A stretch of 64,000 bases of DNA, taken from the NCBI RefSeq assembly GCF_013215705.1, contig NZ_JABSQR010000009.1, positions 1 to 64,000 of the forward strand, in the 5' to 3' direction. Under the pieces are notes generated by a model. The model was not told the origin of the DNA. It saw only the letters and a program-made list of their open reading frames with translations, and searched no databases. How positions within the stretch are numbered: the first letter of the stretch is position 1; each line of letters begins with the position of its first letter. Below, one piece after another: positions 1-8,851 of this stretch. This DNA comes from Moritella sp. GTDB taxonomy: Bacteria > Pseudomonadota > Gammaproteobacteria > Enterobacterales > Moritellaceae. Position numbers and translations under genes: made by a program.

Positions 1-74
<74 letters not shown>

Positions 75-77
75 TTT

Positions 78-153
78 GCCCGAATAGCTCAGTCGGTAGA
101 GCAGAGGATTGAAAATCCTCGTGTCCCTGGTTCAATTCCGGGTTCGGGCACCA
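78..153 (+). tRNA. tRNA-Phe (GAA)
   Basis: 76 nt with acceptor stem GCCCGAA/TTCGGGC, anticodon stem GAGGA/TCCTC around loop TTGAAAA (anticodon GAA) and encoded CCA. It lies 3 nt after the Thr gene, so the two are almost certainly co-transcribed. Confidence 0.98.
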
Positions 154-210
154 TATTTAAAAGGTAAAGATATTCCATTAATAGGTATCTTTATTTAAAA
201 CGCATTTAGT

Positions 211-286
<76 letters not shown>

Positions 287-289
287 TTT

Positions 290-365
290 GCCCGAATAGC
301 TCAGTCGGTAGAGCAGAGGATTGAAAATCCTCGTGTCCCTGGTTCAATTCCGGGTTCGGGCACCA
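290..365 (+). tRNA. tRNA-Phe (GAA), second copy
   Basis: Identical to the gene at 78-153, with the same 3-nt TTT spacer after the Thr gene, showing that the Thr-Phe pair was duplicated as a unit. Confidence 0.98.
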
Positions 366-371
366 AATAAT

Positions 372-447
372 TCCCCTTTAGTTCAGTTGGTAGAACGGTG
401 GACTGTTAATCCATATGTCGCTAGTTCAAGTCTAGCAAGGGGAGCCA
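372..447 (+). tRNA. tRNA-Asn (GTT)
   Basis: 76 nt, acceptor TCCCCTT/AAGGGGA, anticodon loop CTGTTAA (GTT), encoded CCA. Last gene of the tRNA cluster; a terminator follows immediately. Confidence 0.98.
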
Positions 448-450
448 ATT

Positions 451-488
451 AAAAAGACCCAGTTATTTATATAACTGGGTCTTTTTTT
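451..488 (+). terminator. Rho-independent terminator of tRNA cluster
   Basis: Stem AAAAAGACCCAGTTAT / ATAACTGGGTCTTTTT with a 4-nt loop, followed by a T run, 3 nt after tRNA-Asn. Confidence 0.93.
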
Positions 489-580
489 ATCCAAAATTTA
501 GTCCTACCTCGTATTTTAATTTAATAATCCTATATATGAATACGATTCCTGCATTAGCTGAGCACTTAATCTATCAATAC

Positions 581-608
581 AAAAAAACCGAACACTTGGT
601 TCGGCTTA
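581..608 (-). terminator. Terminator of the OmpA-type lipoprotein gene
   Basis: Read on the minus strand: CCGAAC, a short loop, GTTCGG and seven T. It lies 63 nt after the stop of the lipoprotein gene. Confidence 0.8.
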
Positions 609-670
609 TGATACAACCAACAACAATTAATATGACGTCAGCTGGTAACTCCTGTATGTTTTGAAACTAA

Positions 671-1315
671 TTAATTAGCAGTAATAGTAATTTCGACACG
701 ACGGTTAGCAGCACGACCATCTTTTGTTATATTTGACGCAATAGGACGACGTTCACCATAACCACGCGTAGATAAACGACCCGATTTAATACCACGTTTA
801 TTCAAGTATGCACTCACGGATTCAGCACGTTCTTCAGACAATGTTAAATTCGATTCTGCACTACCGACGCTATCCGTATGACCAACAATACGCAATGATG
901 ACTTAGGGTATTCATTAAGAATTTTAGCCACGCTGTTTAAGCTTGAGTAAATATTACCACTTAAGTTATAACCTGCAGTTTGGAAACCAATCCCCTTCGC
1001 CATAACCAACTGTAGCTCGTTTTCACCAACACGCTTAACTTGCACACCAGAACCCGTCAACTCTTGGCGTAATGCTTCTTCTTGGCGATCAAAATAGTGA
1101 CCAATACCACCACCAATCGCCGCGCCCCCTAAAGCTCCAAACAAAATACCGTTCTTCTTACCTGTAGAAGCACCGATCAATGCACCTGCAATCGCACCAC
1201 CAATGGCAGACTTGGTGGCTGTATTCGTTTCATCTTCACCTGTTGTCGCATTTTGACGAGCACAGCCAGAAAGAGCAGCAACAATCATTACTGCAGTTAT
1301 TGTTTTTTTCATCAT
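671..1315 (-). CDS. OmpA-family outer-membrane lipoprotein, YiaD-like
   Basis: 214 residues. A lipoprotein signal peptide ends in the lipobox LSGC (Cys about 18), so the mature protein should be lipid-anchored. Residues about 36-75 form a glycine-zipper segment (GGAIAGALIGAS, GALGGAAIGGGIG). Residues about 100-212 are an OmpA C-terminal peptidoglycan-binding domain, with the motifs IVGHTDSVGS, LSEERAESV and NRRVEI. This is the layout of E. coli YiaD, whose exact role is uncertain; likely a link between outer membrane and peptidoglycan. Either of the two adjacent ATG codons could be the start; AAGG lies 8 nt upstream. Single gene with its own terminator. Confidence 0.88.
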   Translation of the reverse strand: MMKKTITAVMIVAALSGCARQNATTGEDETNTATKSAIGGAIAGALIGASTGKKNGILFGALGGAAIGGGIGHYFDRQEEALRQELTGSGVQVKRVGENELQLVMAKGIGFQTAGYNLSGNIYSSLNSVAKILNEYPKSSLRIVGHTDSVGSAESNLTLSEERAESVSAYLNKRGIKSGRLSTRGYGERRPIASNITKDGRAANRRVEITITAN

Positions 1316-1581
1316 TGGATAAGCCTTAATTATAGAAACGATATTGGGTATGAGTGTTCGCGAACACTGTAACTTAAATAAAATACAAGCGCACCGTCAT
1401 ATTTACTAGTTAATAAACGGATTCCACGTGAATAAGTGATATCACTCTCACTATTCGCCAAGCTTCGTCGCTTCTTACACAGCTTTACACTGCCTCATCT
1501 TGAATTGTGACAGTGCGCACTCATCTATTACTAAGTATCAGCATACAATGATGCAAATGCGTTTTCTTAAAAAGGATACCT

Positions 1582-2373
1582 ATGTATAGCTTTCTCAGAA
1601 CATCATTAATTTTAGTACTAATGCTAGCCGGTAAAGCGCCGCTCGAAGCCGCTACCATGCTTAGCCTTAGTCAAGCTTCTAATAACGGCAGTCCCACTAA
1701 CCGAGTACGCTCACAAATAAGCAAAGACTTAGCCGGCCTTTATCAACTGTCTGATATGAGCAACACTAATATCATGCAACCTTATAACGATTTTGATGCG
1801 CTTTATTCATTAGCTGAATTAGCACAAGATGAGTTAGCAACCCTCACTCAACAAATCGCATTAATGTCACAGACAAGTGCTGTTATTCCTGCAATCAAAA
1901 GCATTGAAAGAGCACAAGCTAAGATTGCCAACAAACATGATGGCGCAGTAGAGAAAATTACCGATTTAGCCCGTAGCTCGCTTGTAGCCAAAAACAGCCA
2001 TGAATTACTCAGTGCTTATGAGTTACTTGAACAAGAAACCGATATCATCCAAGTGAAAAATCGTTTTAACAGTCCAAAACAAAATGGTTACCGTGATATA
2101 AATTTATTAGTTCGATTACCAAAAACACAAATGATAGTTGAAGTGCAGTTGCATGTAGATCTTATTGAAGCAATTAAGAATGGTCCTGAACATGACAATT
2201 ACGCCGAGATCCAAAAAATCAACCATAATGCCAAACAGCAACAACGTGAAATATCTGAAATTGAATTGTTTAAAGTGGCGCAGTTAAAAGAAGAATCAAC
2301 CAATTTATATCAAGTGGCTTGGCAACAACAATTAATGGTTGAACTAAAAACCAGTTTTAAACAGATGGCATAA
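1582..2373 (+). CDS. Exported protein with RelA/SpoT-like nucleotidyltransferase-fold domain
   Basis: 263 residues with an N-terminal signal peptide (hydrophobic 6-17, likely cleavage after LEA, about 23). Residues about 105-215 carry features of the RelA/SpoT synthetase fold: a KIxDLAR segment, then VKNRFNSPKQNGYRDINLLV and VEVQLHV. These correspond to the family pattern of a basic strand, NPK-x-GYR and E-[IV]-Q-[IL]. The Glu of VEVQ, at the family's catalytic position, is kept. A NGPEHDNY segment follows, as in other secreted members I recall. No hydrolase domain or TGS domain is present. The cytosolic synthetases make (p)ppGpp; a secreted version cannot be assumed to do so. RBS AAAAAGGA precedes the ATG by 6 nt. 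Confident of the export signal, moderately confident of the fold. Confidence 0.65.
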   Translation: MYSFLRTSLILVLMLAGKAPLEAATMLSLSQASNNGSPTNRVRSQISKDLAGLYQLSDMSNTNIMQPYNDFDALYSLAELAQDELATLTQQIALMSQTSAVIPAIKSIERAQAKIANKHDGAVEKITDLARSSLVAKNSHELLSAYELLEQETDIIQVKNRFNSPKQNGYRDINLLVRLPKTQMIVEVQLHVDLIEAIKNGPEHDNYAEIQKINHNAKQQQREISEIELFKVAQLKEESTNLYQVAWQQQLMVELKTSFKQMA

Positions 2374-2434
2374 TTGCTTATTTCGCCTATCTGAGTTAAC
2401 ACATAACTTAGTAACAAATAGTGTAGCGACGAAA

Positions 2435-2465
2435 AGGCCCGGTCATGACTCTCATGATCGGGCCT
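2435..2465. terminator. Hairpin between convergent genes
   Basis: 14-bp stem (one G-T pair) AGGCCCGGTCATGA / TCATGATCGGGCCT with loop CTC. Only weak T-rich sequence follows on either strand. Probably terminates the gene ending at 2373. Confidence 0.6.
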
Positions 2466-2520
2466 ATTATCTTTTAAACCTAAATACGTCTAAACCATAG
2501 CCTAATCGTAACGCGAAGGT

Positions 2521-2859
2521 TTAAGCATAACCCCACTTCCAATTGAATCGAATTTGCTCTTGCAACCCAAAGCGCGCCATCAACCAAGGTACCATAGGCA
2601 TTACTTTATAATGCGCTGTTTTCTTTAGTACACTTTTACCGGTGCGGAAGAAGGTAACGTCTTCACCGCTCTTTAAGAGTCGTACCACAATCCTTTTTTG
2701 CTTACCCTCTTCAGGTATTACCACTTGTGCCAGACTATATTCATGTGTCATCCCAGACCCATTATAAATCAAAATAATCTGATCCTCAGTTAACTTATTA
2801 CGTTCTAAGTAACTTTTAAGCGCACTGCCCTGAAAGCCAAATAAGGGATCTCTATTCAT
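2521..2859 (-). CDS. Small hypothetical protein
   Basis: 112 residues starting MNRDPLFGFQ. I chose this ATG because GGAAAG lies 4 nt upstream of it; an in-frame ATG four codons earlier has no ribosome binding site. No signal peptide or membrane segment. The middle (IILIYNGSGMTHEYSL, KRIVVRLLKSGEDVTFFRTG) suggests a small beta-rich fold, and the C-terminus is aromatic and basic (RFNWKWGYA). I do not recognise the family. It sits just downstream of rpoH on the same strand, but the rpoH terminator separates them. Confidence 0.7.
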   Translation of the reverse strand: MNRDPLFGFQGSALKSYLERNKLTEDQIILIYNGSGMTHEYSLAQVVIPEEGKQKRIVVRLLKSGEDVTFFRTGKSVLKKTAHYKVMPMVPWLMARFGLQEQIRFNWKWGYA

Positions 2860-2910
2860 GTTTCTTTCCATCTATCATTAAATACCATTAAACGTTTATT
2901 TATTTTCTTG

Positions 2911-2949
2911 CAAAAAAAAATGAGGCCTCCATTGGAGACCTCATTTTTA
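2911..2949 (-). terminator. Terminator of rpoH
   Basis: Stem TGAGGCCTCC / GGAGACCTCA (one mismatch) flanked by an A run on one side and T run on the other, so it can act in both directions. Lies 17 nt after the rpoH stop. Confidence 0.88.
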
Positions 2950-2966
2950 ACAATTCTGTGTGGTTA

Positions 2967-3830
2967 TTATTCGCTAATAAACTCACGGAGTTTTTTCATG
3001 GCATTTTTTTCTAACTGACGAACACGTTCAGCAGAAACACCATAACGATCGGCTAAGTATTGCAGTGTGGCTTTGTCTTCCGCTAACCAACGAGATTTAA
3101 CGATATCTTGGCTACGTTCATCTAATTCAGAAATTGCGTTAGTTAAACGTAGAGATGCGCTTTTATCCCAGTTTTCACGTTCTACTTGTAGCGCGACATC
3201 CGAAGCGTTGTCTTCCAAATACTGAGCTGGCGAAAAACTCGTTGAACCAGAGTCTTTATCGCTATCATCATCTGCATATAAATCAAATGCTTGATCTGAG
3301 TAAGACATTCTTGATTCCATTTCCACTACATCTTTAGTAGAAACGCCAAGGGTCTCAGCAACAGTTTTCACTTCAGCATTGGTAAACCAGCCTAAGCGTT
3401 TTTTTGATTTACGTAAATTAAAGAATAGTTTACGTTGCGCTTTAGTCGTCGCAACTTTTACTACCCGCCAATTACGCAGTACAAATTCATGGATCTCTGC
3501 TTTAACCCAATGCACGGCAAAAGACACCAGTCTTACACCTACCTCGGGATTAAATCGTTTCACCGCTTTCATTAAGCCGATGTTGCCTTCTTGGATCAAG
3601 TCAGCTTGAGCAAGTCCATAACCTGCGTAACCACGAGCAACGTGAACAACAAAGCGTAGATGTGACATGATCAACTGACGTGCAGCATCAACATCACCTT
3701 CATTCTGCAAGCGTTCGCCTAGTTCCTTTTCTTGTTCAGCAGTCAACATTGGAATGTTATTCACGCCTTGGATATAGGCTTCAATGCTACCCTGAGGAAC
3801 TAATGCCATACTTTGCATATCTTTGCTCAT
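2967..3830 (-). CDS. rpoH: RNA polymerase heat-shock sigma factor (sigma-32)
   Basis: 287 residues, near the usual length. Sigma region 2 ([19 protein letters not shown]) is followed by the RpoH box [10 protein letters not shown], which separates RpoH from RpoD and RpoS. Region 4 with its helix-turn-helix is [24 protein letters not shown]. It directs transcription of chaperone and protease genes. The start was set at MSKDMQ because GGGAG lies 9 nt upstream and E. coli RpoH starts equivalently; the reading frame stays open five codons further. Single gene with its own terminator. Confidence 0.97.
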   Translation of the reverse strand: MSKDMQSMALVPQGSIEAYIQGVNNIPMLTAEQEKELGERLQNEGDVDAARQLIMSHLRFVVHVARGYAGYGLAQADLIQEGNIGLMKAVKRFNPEVGVRLVSFAVHWVKAEIHEFVLRNWRVVKVATTKAQRKLFFNLRKSKKRLGWFTNAEVKTVAETLGVSTKDVVEMESRMSYSDQAFDLYADDDSDKDSGSTSFSPAQYLEDNASDVALQVERENWDKSASLRLTNAISELDERSQDIVKSRWLAEDKATLQYLADRYGVSAERVRQLEKNAMKKLREFISE

Positions 3831-4218
3831 CAACAATTCTCCCATTATTACACAATAATCTTCGCAATCTTATCACGACTGATGCTTATCGACAAATTCG
3901 ACCATCAGCGTGACCGCACAAATAAACTATATTTTCTTAAATATTAAAAATAGTTGTATTAAGTATTTGAAATAGATAATTCAGCTTGTTGATAAACAGA
4001 TAAAAATCACCATATCTAACGACAGCTGTACTATTTAAATACAATCTAGTTTAACCCTAGATTGTCAAAGCTCTAGTTTACTTACAGATAATTACATTAA
4101 CATGACAATTGAAAATGAATCAATCGGCTAATGCTAATCCTTTAGTATGACTTTAACTTATCGATAAGATTCAATACTTCGCTAAATCTCTCTAAATTAG
4201 TATTATCTTACAAATAAC
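3831..4218. other. Non-coding region upstream of rpoH
   Basis: About 390 bp of AT-rich sequence without a convincing gene. It must hold the rpoH promoters (leftward), but I could not assign a -35/-10 pair with confidence. Confidence 0.5.
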
Positions 4219-4243
4219 AAAGGGCAGCAAGCGCTGCCCTTAT
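4219..4243 (-). terminator. Terminator of the nitrate reductase operon
   Basis: Perfect stem GGGCAGC / GCTGCCC with loop AAGC. On the minus strand it is followed by TTTGTTATTTG. Lies 63 nt beyond the stop of the anchor-subunit gene. Confidence 0.72.
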
Positions 4244-4305
4244 CACACCTTTCCTACGATTTATCGTCAGTCAGATACCATTTACGATAAACCAGATACA
4301 CCCAA

Positions 4306-6207
4306 CTAATGCAAGTCAGGTATCACCCCCACTTGTGGCATATCTGCTAGACCAACATCACGCGCATGCTGTTCAAAGCCTTTATTTTTCCAAAAGAATG
4401 CACCTGGCATAGTAGTCGGAATAACCAGTACATAAAACAGCGCACGACTTACCGTTGACACTAATGCAATCGATATAATTGGCAATAACCATAACAGGCT
4501 TAACAAGCCAGATGGCGCTAATACAGCCAGTAAGGTTACCGCAAGAATATTAATGGCCACAGTAAGATTACGTAACTTATACGTTTTACCAAATGTTGTG
4601 CATTGTACGTAATGCGAAGCCGCACCTTCACCCTGCTCTACATTGAGGTGTTTAGCATGTGAATAGAGACCAAACGCTTCAATCACTAAACCGGTGATGG
4701 TAACAGGCGCTAACTCGGTAAGTAATGGATAAAGCTCAACGCCACCCATCACCGCGACCAAAGCCGTTAATAGCGACCCAAGTGCGATTGCAGAACCAAC
4801 AAACGAACAAGCCGTTTGCCAATGATCCCAGAACGGACGAGCTTTAATACGATAACTGCGGTACATATAAAATATACCACCAGCACTACCGATTAAGGCC
4901 AGCACACCAAAGGCATTCGCCACATAACTAAAGATGTTAACGTCAAAGTACCAGGCAAGCCCTTGGAAGAACATAAATGCGCCCATGAAACCAAAGAATA
5001 ACGCCACACCTAAGCCCTCTCGACTGACAGGAGAATGTGCTAGATTGTTAAAACCACGATAGAAACGCTTAGGTTTACCAAGATGCAGTGTCGACATTAA
5101 TAAACCAATCGCTTGCATCGCCATTAATATAACCAGCAATGATAAACCCGCGCCAGAGCCTGCAAAGCCAGTTAAGCTTTCAATGCCCAGTAATGGACCA
5201 AGGAAGATAAGGGCAAATGCACCCATCGCCGCTTGTGAAAACAACGTGAATATCACCAGCGGATTTTCACGTGAACTCAAACGACCCAAGTTCCACGATT
5301 GTTCTTTACCATCTTTCTCATCCACAACCGAGCGGAACGAGCCATCATCTTGTTTATGGTATTTAAGCGGCATGTTATCAGTACGCGTCATTTCACGCTG
5401 GGTACTGGTGGTTTGCTGGAAACGGATATTCGGTTTGGTGATGCTAGGATCAGGAAAGCCTGGCATCGATGTTTTCGCCTGAATACGGTTCTCAGGCGTA
5501 TTTTCCACCACCCCAAAATTAAGTGCATTACCCAGACATGCAGCGACACACGCTGGTTTTAGGCCGACTTCTAAACGGTCTACACACATATTACATTTGG
5601 TTACCTGACCTTTAATTGGATCAAGTTGTGGCGCATTGTATGGGCAAACCCAAGTACAATAACCACAACCAAAACAGGTATCCGGATCTTGCAATACCGC
5701 ACCGTATTCAACATGTTTGGTATAAGCTTTGGTTGGACAACCTTTTAGACAAACCGGATCATCACAATGATTACACGCCATGGAAATATTGATACGTTTA
5801 TAATCAGGGTAACTACCACTCTCGACATAACCCACACTGCGGAAGGCAATATGCGCAGGGTTGTCATTCTTTTCACTACACGCAGCTTCACACGCGTGAC
5901 AACCTATACAGTTATCAGCGGTAAAGTGGAAGGCATGCTGTTTATTTCGGTTAGGGTTATCACCTACCGCTTTATTTTCATTAATATTCATTGAACGACC
6001 AACCGGCAGTTTCCCCTCGGTACGTTCGATTAAATCAATTTTATTGCCGTAGGTATTAACATCAAATATTTCTACATCTGCTAATTTGGCGTAATTTTGC
6101 TCACCAACACGGTGCTCAAAGATCGGCGTACCATCTTTAACCACCGGTTTTTCTGCCGCGCCGATTTGATCAAGGCGGTCTCTAAACTGTTCTAATTTGT
6201 CTAACAT
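4306..6207 (-). CDS. Fused Fe-S electron-transfer and DmsC-type membrane-anchor subunit
   Basis: 633 residues. Residues about 95-230 carry four ferredoxin-type cysteine clusters (CIGCHACEAAC, CNHCDDPVCLKGC, CFGCGYCTWVC, CNMC with CVAAC), as in DmsB/FdhB subunits holding four [4Fe-4S] clusters. Residues about 315-615 have about eight hydrophobic segments resembling DmsC/YnfH anchors. In dimethylsulfoxide reductases these are separate proteins; here they form one chain. Lying 48 nt downstream of the nitrate reductase gene, it probably passes electrons from membrane quinol to that enzyme, replacing a NAD(P)H or ferredoxin donor. The chain has no export signal, which fits a cytoplasmic reductase. 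Electron donor and partner are inferred. Confidence 0.85.
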   Translation of the reverse strand: MLDKLEQFRDRLDQIGAAEKPVVKDGTPIFEHRVGEQNYAKLADVEIFDVNTYGNKIDLIERTEGKLPVGRSMNINENKAVGDNPNRNKQHAFHFTADNCIGCHACEAACSEKNDNPAHIAFRSVGYVESGSYPDYKRINISMACNHCDDPVCLKGCPTKAYTKHVEYGAVLQDPDTCFGCGYCTWVCPYNAPQLDPIKGQVTKCNMCVDRLEVGLKPACVAACLGNALNFGVVENTPENRIQAKTSMPGFPDPSITKPNIRFQQTTSTQREMTRTDNMPLKYHKQDDGSFRSVVDEKDGKEQSWNLGRLSSRENPLVIFTLFSQAAMGAFALIFLGPLLGIESLTGFAGSGAGLSLLVILMAMQAIGLLMSTLHLGKPKRFYRGFNNLAHSPVSREGLGVALFFGFMGAFMFFQGLAWYFDVNIFSYVANAFGVLALIGSAGGIFYMYRSYRIKARPFWDHWQTACSFVGSAIALGSLLTALVAVMGGVELYPLLTELAPVTITGLVIEAFGLYSHAKHLNVEQGEGAASHYVQCTTFGKTYKLRNLTVAINILAVTLLAVLAPSGLLSLLWLLPIISIALVSTVSRALFYVLVIPTTMPGAFFWKNKGFEQHARDVGLADMPQVGVIPDLH

Positions 6208-6255
6208 AATTTATCCCTGTTATGTTCTCGCGCTAGTCGCTATTACTAAACGTAA

Positions 6256-8445
6256 CTAGTAGGTACGTCTTTCGCGATTCATTTTCGCCGCCAGTTTTTG
6301 ATCGACATGCTCAATACGTAGCGAGCTCTGCTTGAATGCAGGTTGACGAGAATGCGGATCAAGCAGACCAAGGCACAAACGATTGACACAATCATGGAAA
6401 TGGAATGGAATAAACACGGAGTTTGGCGCGACGCGCTGAGTTAATTGCACCATAACCACCGCATCGCCACGACGAGAAGCTATACGCACATAACTTTGAT
6501 GTTTAATGCCCAATTTGGCTGCAGCATCTGGGTTCATTTCCATATACGGAGTGGGACTATATTTGTTTAAATTACCCATTTTACCGGTTCGGGTACGGGT
6601 ATGAAAATGCTCAACGACACGGCCAGTATTGAGCCAGAATGGGTATTCTTCACAAGGGTGTTCGTTATTATCAACCCAAGGTAATGGGATCAAATTAGCT
6701 TTACCTGTTGGCGTGGCAAACTTGCCATCGGTATACAAGCGCGCACCTTCGTCGTTATCCGTTGCGCCTTCACGGTATGGCCACTGCAGACCACGGGCTT
6801 GTTCAATTTTTTCGTAAGTCATGCCTGAAATATCAAGGTTACGGTCAGCGCCTTTTGACAGCGCTTTCATTTCTTCAAATGCTTCTTCAGTCGTCACCGG
6901 GAAAGTGATTTTTTGACCATTTTCAAAACGTTTCGATAATTCAGAGAAGATCCAGAAGTCCGACTTAGAGTTACCTTTTGGCGGCTGTACATTAGTCACG
7001 CGGTTAACCCGGCGCTCGGTATTGGTGAAAACCCCTTCTTTCTCGGCCCATACCGCAGCAGGTAAAAACATGTGCGCATATTGGGTGGTTTCTACGTCTT
7101 GATAAGCATCTTGTACCACGAGAAAATCTAACTTCTCTAATGTTTTACGAATACGCGAAGTATTCGGCATCGATGTCATTGGGTTGGTCGCCACCAGCCA
7201 TAGCCCTTTAATTTGACCAGTTTCTATCGCGGGGAAAATATCGGTTTGTGCTAACCCGCGTTTTTTAGGGAAGAATTCTGGGTCGATGCCCCAAAATTCA
7301 GCAATATCGTTACGATCCTTTTCTTTCTCTAATGTGCGATAACCCGGTAAGCCAGAACAAGAAGACCACTCACGTGTGCCCATCGCATTACATTGACCAG
7401 TAATAGATAAGCTCGTGCCACCCGGAACACCAATATTACCCGTGATCAGCGATAATGAATTACAACCGGTGATTGCGTCACTGCCATGGGTACTTTGATT
7501 CAGGCCCATGGTCCAGATACTCATCGCACGACCTGCTTTAGCAAATAAACGGGCCACATGACGGATGGTATCTTCATCTATACCGCAGATCTTAGCGGCT
7601 GATGTTGGGTCAAAATCGGCGACACACGCTCTTAACTCTTCAATGCCATTAGTGTATTTTTCAATATAGTCTTTATCTTCGAGACCTTCTTTTAAGATCA
7701 CATGCATTAATGCATTTTGTAAGACGATATCGGTACCAGGACTAATTGGTAAGTGAATATCCGCAAACTGGGCAAGCATAGTGACACGTGGGTCGACCAC
7801 AATAAGCGGGAAATTACGCTTCTCTTTGGCTTCTTTCAAGCGCCAGTAAATAACCGGATGTTGCTCTGGCAGGTTAGACCCCCAGGCAATCAGGCAATCG
7901 GTGTGCGAAAAATCATCGTAACAGCCAGGAGGGCCATCCGAACCAAATGAGCGTTTATAACCCGATACGGCAGAGGCCATACATAAGGTGGTATTACCAT
8001 CGTAATTATTGGTACCAATACAACCACGCGTTAACTTACCTAAGGTATAAAACTCTTCCGTTAGTAACTGACCTGTAGAGACAATGGCAAATACATCTTT
8101 ACCATATTGGTCTTGAATCGCTTTAATTTTTTCGCCCATGGTATCGAGCGCTACATCCCAACTGATTTCTTTATACTGCTCATGAATTTGATCGCGCACC
8201 AGTGGATTGTTACCACGTCCTGCCGCGTCAAATAACTCATGCTCAAAGATACCTTTAATGCACAACTTACCTCTGTTTACATCCGCGTCAGCAACGCCTC
8301 GACTCGCAACTGCATTCCCTTGCTCATTCATACCGATCTCGATAGAACAACCTGTAGAACAATATCCACACGTTGTATATTTCCATTCTTTAACCTGTTT
8401 ATCCGCAATGCGAATAGGCTTTTGATCCTTGCGTCCGAAAATCAT
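6256..8445 (-). CDS. nasA: Molybdopterin assimilatory nitrate reductase, catalytic subunit
   Basis: 729 residues. An N-terminal [4Fe-4S] motif is formed by Cys26, Cys29, Cys33 and Cys62 (CGYCSTGC, KLCIKG). TTLCMASAVSGYKRSFG places a cysteine at about 155, the Mo ligand position of NapA/NasA-type nitrate reductases; formate dehydrogenases have a different motif there. The C-terminal molydopterin-dinucleotide domain runs from about 590. No Tat signal, so cytoplasmic. Likely reduces nitrate to nitrite for NirBD, whose genes are divergently transcribed next door. Start ATG has GGAG 8 nt upstream. The promoter is the leftward sigma-54 site at 8522-8539. A formate dehydrogenase is the alternative, but context and the Cys motif argue for nitrate. 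Confidence 0.85.
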   Translation of the reverse strand: MIFGRKDQKPIRIADKQVKEWKYTTCGYCSTGCSIEIGMNEQGNAVASRGVADADVNRGKLCIKGIFEHELFDAAGRGNNPLVRDQIHEQYKEISWDVALDTMGEKIKAIQDQYGKDVFAIVSTGQLLTEEFYTLGKLTRGCIGTNNYDGNTTLCMASAVSGYKRSFGSDGPPGCYDDFSHTDCLIAWGSNLPEQHPVIYWRLKEAKEKRNFPLIVVDPRVTMLAQFADIHLPISPGTDIVLQNALMHVILKEGLEDKDYIEKYTNGIEELRACVADFDPTSAAKICGIDEDTIRHVARLFAKAGRAMSIWTMGLNQSTHGSDAITGCNSLSLITGNIGVPGGTSLSITGQCNAMGTREWSSCSGLPGYRTLEKEKDRNDIAEFWGIDPEFFPKKRGLAQTDIFPAIETGQIKGLWLVATNPMTSMPNTSRIRKTLEKLDFLVVQDAYQDVETTQYAHMFLPAAVWAEKEGVFTNTERRVNRVTNVQPPKGNSKSDFWIFSELSKRFENGQKITFPVTTEEAFEEMKALSKGADRNLDISGMTYEKIEQARGLQWPYREGATDNDEGARLYTDGKFATPTGKANLIPLPWVDNNEHPCEEYPFWLNTGRVVEHFHTRTRTGKMGNLNKYSPTPYMEMNPDAAAKLGIKHQSYVRIASRRGDAVVMVQLTQRVAPNSVFIPFHFHDCVNRLCLGLLDPHSRQPAFKQSSLRIEHVDQKLAAKMNRERRTY

Positions 8446-8521
8446 AAGACGTCTCCATTGAATTGCTCAGCACATTGTTTATTGTTTTATTTTTATAAAT
8501 ACATTATCTATAAAGACAAGT

Positions 8522-8539
8522 GAGCAATAACCAAGCCAG
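8522..8539 (-). promoter_or_regulatory. Sigma-54 promoter for nasA
   Basis: Minus strand reads TGGCTTGGTTATTGCT: GG at -24 and GC at -12 with exactly 10 nt between. The transcription start would be about 8512, giving a leader of about 65 nt before nasA. Confidence 0.72.
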
Positions 8540-8666
8540 CTTACTTTAAACACCTATAAAAAGGATGATGTTCTTCTTAACCTGCATAAACACAGAGATC
8601 TTCCTGTCTATTGCCCACACGCCCCCTCATTTTAACGACATCTATTCTCAACCACTCAGCCTTAGC

Positions 8667-8703
8667 TGCACCATGGCTGTGCGAGAATGAAAAAACTGGT
8701 GCA
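8667..8703. promoter_or_regulatory. NtrC-like enhancer between divergent nas operons
   Basis: TGCACCATGGCTGTGCG (8667-8683) matches the NtrC pattern TGCAC-N7-GTGCA in 9 of 10 defined bases. A second, half-conserved site ends in GGTGCA at 8703, with centres 20 bp apart (two helical turns). It lies 120-145 bp upstream of both sigma-54 promoters, a typical enhancer distance. Confidence 0.7.
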
Positions 8704-8728
8704 ACATCACACTACTTAATCATCTCAA

Positions 8729-8751
8729 AAACCTTATACAAAATAAGGTTT
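8729..8751. promoter_or_regulatory. Perfect dyad, possible operator
   Basis: AAACCTTAT, 5-nt spacer ACAAA, ATAAGGTTT: a 9-bp inverted repeat between the enhancer and the rightward sigma-54 promoter. It could bind a second regulator; no family is assigned. An IHF-like TATCAACAACTAA (one mismatch to consensus) lies at 8769-8781. Confidence 0.4.
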
Positions 8752-8797
8752 AGAAATAAATACTTAAATATCAACAACTAACGCTTTAATTACAGAG

Positions 8798-8814
8798 TTG
8801 GCATTGTCTTTGCG
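8798..8814 (+). promoter_or_regulatory. Sigma-54 promoter for cobA-nirB-nirD operon
   Basis: TTGGCATTGTCTTTGCG: GG (8800-8801), 10 nt, GC (8812-8813). It lies about 40 bp upstream of the cobA ATG and matches the sigma-54 pattern TGGCA-N6-TTGC closely. Confidence 0.78.
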
Positions 8815-8851
8815 TTAGTGAGTACAGAGCAGTACTACAGGGATGTGAGTC

